Shown here piece after piece: positions 59,259-64,000 of a DNA stretch of 64,000 bases; positions within the stretch are counted from its first letter, which is position 1; every line of letters begins with the position of its first letter. The position numbers and the translations under genes were made by a program. The stretch spans positions 62,001 through 126,000 of the forward strand of contig NZ_MUXT01000009.1 of NCBI RefSeq assembly GCF_002014965.1. The letters run 5' to 3'. A model generated the notes under the pieces. It searched no databases. It saw nothing but the letters and a program-made list of their open reading frames with translations, and was not told the origin of the DNA. The DNA is from Moraxella canis (lineage in GTDB: Bacteria; Pseudomonadota; Gammaproteobacteria; Pseudomonadales; Moraxellaceae).

Positions 59259-59773
59259 TGCCAAATCAAGTACATAAACATCTGATTTCTGTCTTAATGG
59301 AAAACGAAGCAGGTTCGCTGTCTCGTGTTGTGGGTTTATTTTCTCAGCGTGGCTATAATATTGATACGCTGAATGTGGCAGCAACAGACGACCCAACGAT
59401 CTCGCGTCTGACTTTGACGACCACCACCACGAATGACAAAATCGAACAAATCACCAAACAGCTACATAAGCTGATTGAAGTGGTGAAAGTTCAAAATTTG
59501 TCTGAGCTTTCAGGCGGAAATCATGTTGAGCGTGAGCTGATGCTCATCAAGGTACGTGCGACAGGCTCGTATCGCGAAGAAGTCAAGCGTAATGCTGATA
59601 TCTTCCGCGCCCAGATTGTCGATGTCAGCGCCAATTTATACACGATTTTGATCACAGGCGATGCAGGCAAATTAGATGGGTTTATTGATGTGATCGGTCG
59701 CGACCGTATTTTGGAAGTGGTACGCTCAGGCGTGATTGGTATTGCGCGTGGTGAGAAGACTTTGGCGGTTTAA
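59258..59773 (+). CDS. ilvH: Acetolactate synthase regulatory subunit
   Basis: Activates the catalytic subunit and confers valine feedback inhibition. 171 residues from the ATG at 59258. The N-terminal ACT domain has HKHLISVLMENEAGSLSRVVGLFSQRGYNIDTL with the valine-site residues; the second ACT-like domain contains ELMLIKVRATGSYREE. The start shares one base with the ilvI stop. GGGGAGC lies 6 bp upstream. Confidence 0.97.
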   Translation: MPNQVHKHLISVLMENEAGSLSRVVGLFSQRGYNIDTLNVAATDDPTISRLTLTTTTTNDKIEQITKQLHKLIEVVKVQNLSELSGGNHVERELMLIKVRATGSYREEVKRNADIFRAQIVDVSANLYTILITGDAGKLDGFIDVIGRDRILEVVRSGVIGIARGEKTLAV

Positions 59774-59799
59774 TCCATTGATACATGACAGGGATTAAC

Positions 59800-60300
59800 A
59801 TGAAAAAAGAAGCGATTTTATCATTGGTCGGTTTGGCTGGTGCTATAGCATTGTCAAATCATGCTATGGCTATGGCTAGTCAATCATTAGAAGAGGGCAC
59901 TTGCTATGTCTTTAAGCAGGGTAAACTTGCTTCTAAAGAACAGTGTGAAATCTTCTCTGAGCAAGGCGGTAACTCAAATTTTCCTTCTTATGGCTATGAG
60001 AATTATAGCGTCAAAATGCCCAAAGCAGGTGTGTTTCATGTGGTAAATAGTATTAATTGCCATAGCGCCAAGCAGTGTACAAGCAAACACACGTTAAATA
60101 AGAAAAAAGCCGTCTCTCAATATCGTAAAAACACCAAAGGCTATCAAGTCGTTTCGGCAAAACAAGCTGAAAATCTGTCTTATGAAGCTCAAGAAAGCTT
60201 GTTAAGATGTGATAAAACAACCGATGGTAAACTTGAGCTTTGTACTGCCAACAAAGAAATGGTAGAGTACGGAGCTGAAGCACCAAGATGGGCTGAATGA
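59800..60300 (+). CDS. Secreted protein of unknown function within the ilv cluster
   Basis: 166 residues from the ATG at 59800. The signal peptide is residues 1-~26 (ILSLVGLAGAIALSNHAMAMA). The mature part has five cysteines (CYVFKQGKLASKEQCEIFSEQGG, SINCHSAKQC, LLRCDKTTDGKLELC), pointing to an oxidised periplasmic or exported fold. No family is recognised. It lies 26 bp after ilvH and 54 bp before ilvC on the same strand without a terminator, so it is probably co-transcribed. Confidence 0.75.
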   Translation: MKKEAILSLVGLAGAIALSNHAMAMASQSLEEGTCYVFKQGKLASKEQCEIFSEQGGNSNFPSYGYENYSVKMPKAGVFHVVNSINCHSAKQCTSKHTLNKKKAVSQYRKNTKGYQVVSAKQAENLSYEAQESLLRCDKTTDGKLELCTANKEMVEYGAEAPRWAE

Positions 60301-60318
60301 TTAGCCAACAGATTTTAA

Positions 60319-61377
<1,059 letters not shown>

Positions 61378-61400
61378 TTGATTTGTTTGGATCAATTTGT

Positions 61401-61432
61401 AAAACAGCTGCCTGATTGGCAGCTGTTTTTTT
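61401..61432 (+). terminator. Terminator of the ilv operon
   Basis: AAACAGCTGCC/GGCAGCTGTTT stem with 5-nt loop and T7. Confidence 0.92.
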
Positions 61433-61459
61433 GAAATTATCATATGAAACCGCTATAAT
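61431..61459 (+). promoter_or_regulatory. Promoter overlapping the ilvC terminator tail
   Basis: -35 TTGAAA (61431-61436), 17-bp spacer, -10 TATAAT (61454-61459). The first bases of the -35 are the last T residues of the ilv terminator. Confidence 0.75.
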
Positions 61460-61489
61460 GAATGCTGTTTTAATCGTGATAAGTCTTTT

Positions 61490-61900
61490 ATGCCTGAGTT
61501 TTCTTTAGAAGTTGTATTTGTCGCACTCAGTTTAATCATTGCCATTTTTGTGATGATTGAATCGACATTGCTTGAGCGTAACGGCGGTAAACTGCTCCTT
61601 AACAATGGTGCATTTATGCTCATCAGCCTATCGACTTCAGCATGGATGGTGGCGGCGTTTTTGGCTTGGTATTTTTTGGATCTTAGGGGTTTAAGCTTGG
61701 TGGTGGCGATGGTGTATCCACTGTATGGGTTTTTGGGCTTGGTGTATTCAGCGATGCTGATGCGTGGCATTGAAGTCGATGATCCTGCCGAAGTGGCATT
61801 ACCCAAAAAATACTTAAGTTTTTGTAAATCCTTTGGTTTGGTCTACAGCGTCTTGTGCTTAGCTGCTTTGCTTGAAAGCATCGGATTGATTCAGCTGTAA
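61490..61900 (+). CDS. Small four-helix inner-membrane protein
   Basis: 136 residues, function unknown. Four hydrophobic segments are visible: 6-22 (LEVVFVALSLIIAIFVM), about 40-63 (GAFMLISLSTSAWMVAAFLAWYFL), about 66-90 (LSLVVAMVYPLYGFLGLVYSAM) and 113-133 (FGLVYSVLCLAALLESIG). A short charged loop (RGIEVDDPAEVALPKKYL) precedes the last one. It has its own good promoter and a leader of about 25 nt with a weak SD. Not assigned to a family. Confidence 0.75.
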   Translation: MPEFSLEVVFVALSLIIAIFVMIESTLLERNGGKLLLNNGAFMLISLSTSAWMVAAFLAWYFLDLRGLSLVVAMVYPLYGFLGLVYSAMLMRGIEVDDPAEVALPKKYLSFCKSFGLVYSVLCLAALLESIGLIQL

Positions 61901-61968
61901 TCTGATGATAAATATTGCCTGATCAGTCATAAATGAGTGAAAATAATTCACCTTTTTTTATCAATGTT

Positions 61969-61977
61969 TGTTATAAT
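61969..61977 (+). promoter_or_regulatory. Extended -10 promoter and long leader of the cold-shock gene
   Basis: TGTTATAAT, with no consensus -35. It leaves a ~230-nt 5' leader (61984-62212), the length typical of temperature-responsive csp leaders. No reading frame of note lies in the leader. Confidence 0.55.
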
Positions 61978-62212
61978 GATTCCCATGGTATTTATGTACC
62001 CAAAGCTGGCTAATATTAGCCGCTTTCCCAACTGCAGATAGACGCAGTGGTATCAAGCATTCTTTAGGCAAGACCAGTAAGTTTCTTATTTGGAAGATTG
62101 AATGAAGATGGGGCAACCCGCCTGTTATCCCGATCGTTTTTGTATGTTTTATTGCATGAATAGCATAAGTTGCGTTTTTACGCTTTTCATTCATCCAAAT
62201 TAGGAAATTGTT

Positions 62213-62425
62213 ATGTCACAGAAAGTTCTTGGCACTGTAAAATGGTTCAACGAATCAAAAGGTTTTGGTTTTATCGCTCAAGATAATGGCGGTCAAGATG
62301 TATTTGCCCATTATAGCGCGATCACTGGCTCAGGTTTCAAAACCCTGGCAGAAGGTCAAAAAGTTGCTTTCATCTTAGGCGAAGGCAAAAAAGGCCCACA
62401 AGCTGAAGAAATCGAAAAAGTTTAA
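62213..62425 (+). CDS. Cold-shock protein (CspA family)
   Basis: Single-stranded nucleic-acid chaperone, 70 residues. [20 protein letters not shown] contains RNP1 (KGFGFI) and DVFAHYSAI contains RNP2. The rest is [34 protein letters not shown] is the SD region. Which CspA paralogue it is cannot be decided. The long leader suggests post-transcriptional control by temperature. Confidence 0.96.
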   Translation: MSQKVLGTVKWFNESKGFGFIAQDNGGQDVFAHYSAITGSGFKTLAEGQKVAFILGEGKKGPQAEEIEKV

Positions 62426-62440
62426 TCGATCGATTTTATC

Positions 62441-62480
62441 AAAATACCGCTACTCATACAGTTGAGAGCGGTATTTTTTT
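62441..62480 (+). terminator. Terminator of the cold-shock gene
   Basis: 11-bp stem AAAATACCGCT/AGCGGTATTTT (62441-62451, 62467-62477) extended by CTC/GAG, with T8. Confidence 0.9.
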
Positions 62481-62496
62481 TATGCTTGTTAGTTTT

Positions 62497-62505
62497 TGCT
62501 ATAAT
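62497..62505 (+). promoter_or_regulatory. Extended -10 promoter of the last gene
   Basis: TGCTATAAT (TG-N-TATAAT) 33 bp upstream of the start codon; -35-like TTTTTA at 17 bp falls in the preceding T-rich sequence. Confidence 0.6.
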
Positions 62506-62537
62506 AAATCTTGATCAATTGATTTTGGGGATGGGGT

Positions 62538-64000
62538 ATGGCGCAGCTCAATTCATGGCGACACTCTCAAAGACCGTCTCAGTCCTCCTTTGATAGCTTA
62601 TCGCAAGCACTGGTATCGGCTCAGATGCTTGGTGCCTTTAAGCTCTTTGGTGCGGCTTTGGTGGTGGCATCAGTGGTGTATTTGTTTGGGGCGAATTGGT
62701 TATTATTGCCAAATATCATTAAGCTTGCCATGGCGCCAGTGTTGATGCTGCTATTGGCGCTGATCAGCTTGCGCACAAGCGGCTTATGGATGAGTGTGCT
62801 GCATACTGCTACAGGCGTGATGAGCGGCTTATCACTTGCTGCAGTGGGTCAAGTCTATCAGACAGGCGCTGACAGCTTTTGGTTATTTGTGATTTGGTCT
62901 ATCCTACTTGTGCCTTGGCTGTACCGTAAAAACTTGGGCGTCTATTTGCTATTATCAGCCGTATCACAGATAGCACTTTGGTTATATTTTGATCAAAGTA
63001 ACCATCAAGTTCATACTTTAGCGCTGTCATCGGCAGCACTTTTTATCATTCAATATGTGCTTTTCGGTCGTGATAAGGCGTCATTATGGGTGATGAGCAT
63101 TGGACTGGTTGGCTTGTCCTTATTTGCTGCACTAAACTTTCATCATCAAGACACATGGGGGCTGCAGCTGCTTTGGCTTTTCATTGCCATGGCGCCTTTG
63201 GGTGTGTTCGTGCTCTCAAAGCGGCAGGTGCTATTGATGGCAACTGTTTTGACGGGCGTTACAACCAGCCTGTTTATATTGGTTTTGGCGTATTTTAATG
63301 TGCGCAGCTTTTGGGTGTATGCATTGGCTGCACAGCTGTGGTTTGGGCTATGTGCTTGGGGGCTGTATCGCTATGTTGGGACGCATAAGAATAAGTACGC
63401 AATGCACATACCACTGCTTGCCATTGGGGGCTGGTTATCGTGTTTGTTTGTCATTTTTGGATTAGTAACTTGGGTTGATGATACCTATGCTCTATGGGGC
63501 GCTTTGGCGACCATCGTGGGCTTGGGGGTGTTATGGCGTGGCACGGTGGCTTATTTTCGTCATTTGGGCTACTCGTCCGTGATGATTGGGATGGGTCTGA
63601 TTGCGCTTGGATTATCTGAATCCTTTGAATTGAGCGCCTTAGGAATATTAAGCTTGGTTTGGCTACCCATCCTAGGCGTGTTGTATCGCTTGCGTGTGCA
63701 TTGGCTGTATTTGCTGCTGCATATCTTGGGGTGGTATGGCGCACTCATGGGCTATGCGCTGTATCTGGATACGATGAGATCCAGTGATCTATACGGGTCT
63801 TGGGGTGTTTGGTCGGCAATGGTGTACGGCTTGGGATTAATGGGATGCGTCTTATTGATGCGTGAAGGCGTGTATTGGCGCACGGTGAGCGGCTTTATCT
63901 TGTCGATCGCGGTGGGGTTTGGTGTGATGACCACATTACCCATTGGCATACCACCGTTTTGGTCGGCGCTGGGTCTGTTAGCGATCTTGGGTGCTTTATT
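62538..64000 (+). CDS. Multi-pass membrane protein, DUF2157/DUF4401-like, 3' end cut off
   Basis: The open frame runs from the ATG at 62538 (GGGGATGGGGT upstream) to the window end without a stop: 487 codons visible, C-terminus missing. MAQLNSWRHSQRPSQSSFDS is followed by about 14 hydrophobic helices. The early segment (VASVVYLFGANWLLLPNIIKLAMAPVLMLLLA, then GLSLAAVGQVYQTGADSFWLF) has the GQ.YQTGAD motif that marks the DUF2157 family of predicted membrane proteins; the later half resembles DUF4401. The function is unknown in the family as far as I know. Codon use matches the core genome. Confidence 0.82.
   Translation, partial: MAQLNSWRHSQRPSQSSFDSLSQALVSAQMLGAFKLFGAALVVASVVYLFGANWLLLPNIIKLAMAPVLMLLLALISLRTSGLWMSVLHTATGVMSGLSLAAVGQVYQTGADSFWLFVIWSILLVPWLYRKNLGVYLLLSAVSQIALWLYFDQSNHQVHTLALSSAALFIIQYVLFGRDKASLWVMSIGLVGLSLFAALNFHHQDTWGLQLLWLFIAMAPLGVFVLSKRQVLLMATVLTGVTTSLFILVLAYFNVRSFWVYALAAQLWFGLCAWGLYRYVGTHKNKYAMHIPLLAIGGWLSCLFVIFGLVTWVDDTYALWGALATIVGLGVLWRGTVAYFRHLGYSSVMIGMGLIALGLSESFELSALGILSLVWLPILGVLYRLRVHWLYLLLHILGWYGALMGYALYLDTMRSSDLYGSWGVWSAMVYGLGLMGCVLLMREGVYWRTVSGFILSIAVGFGVMTTLPIGIPPFWSALGLLAILGAL

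Overview
The window looks like chromosome of a gamma-proteobacterium of the Moraxellaceae, most likely a Moraxella. The grounds are the protein sequences as I recognise them, the trimeric autotransporter paired with a TpgA-type lipoprotein (an arrangement known from Acinetobacter), the yceD-rpmF-fabD-fabG-acpP order and the moderate AT content. The species cannot be named from sequence reading alone.

Layout. 1-2.3 kb: a truncated Na+/Ca2+ antiporter, pth and rplY (minus strand). 2.5-4.1 kb: putP. 4.5-11.1 kb: a 1876-residue trimeric autotransporter adhesin and its OmpA-domain lipoprotein partner. 11.3-16.1 kb: rpsU, minCDE, a protein with a voltage-sensor-like membrane domain, and a lysophospholipid acyltransferase. 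16.5-18.4 kb: three lipoproteins, one a c-type cytochrome. 18.4-26.3 kb: a 7.9-kb integrative element in the 3' end of tRNA-Pro(GGG). 26.6-27.9 kb: an AT-rich secreted trypsin-like protease. 28.0-32.8 kb: a gatCAB operon interrupted by hchA and a periplasmic protein gene. 33.1-35.5 kb: maf and rng. 35.6-49.7 kb: the complete S10-spc-alpha ribosomal protein cluster with secY and rpoA. 49.8-51.1 kb: a YciO-like protein and epmC. 51.2-54.5 kb: yceD, rpmF, fabD, fabG, acpP. 54.7-57.0 kb: kbp, queG and a small protein. 57.4-61.4 kb: ilvI, ilvH, a small secreted protein and ilvC. 61.5-64 kb: a small membrane protein, a cold-shock gene and a truncated multi-pass membrane protein.

The most interesting region is the tRNA-Pro element. 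It is bounded by a 17-bp direct repeat and carries a tyrosine integrase, AlpA, a DUF3987/YfjI-type replication ATPase, VapBC and several unknown small proteins, but no capsid, tail or terminase gene. It has phage-satellite architecture. Features that gene calling would miss are: integrase arm-site repeats at both ends; two mirror-image arrays of GGGAAAGT iterons, one next to the replication gene and one next to int; a 48-bp AT-rich duplication and an 11-bp iteron set beside the left array, together resembling a replication origin; a promoter plus terminator on the plus strand predicting a ~50-nt RNA antisense to the leader of the replication operon; and a Mor-type activator remnant.

The rest is mostly core genome: translation (ribosomal cluster, gatCAB, pth, epmC, queG), division-site selection (minCDE), fatty-acid synthesis and branched-chain amino-acid synthesis. 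Several promoters, attenuator-like hairpins and bidirectional terminators can be read directly and are listed.
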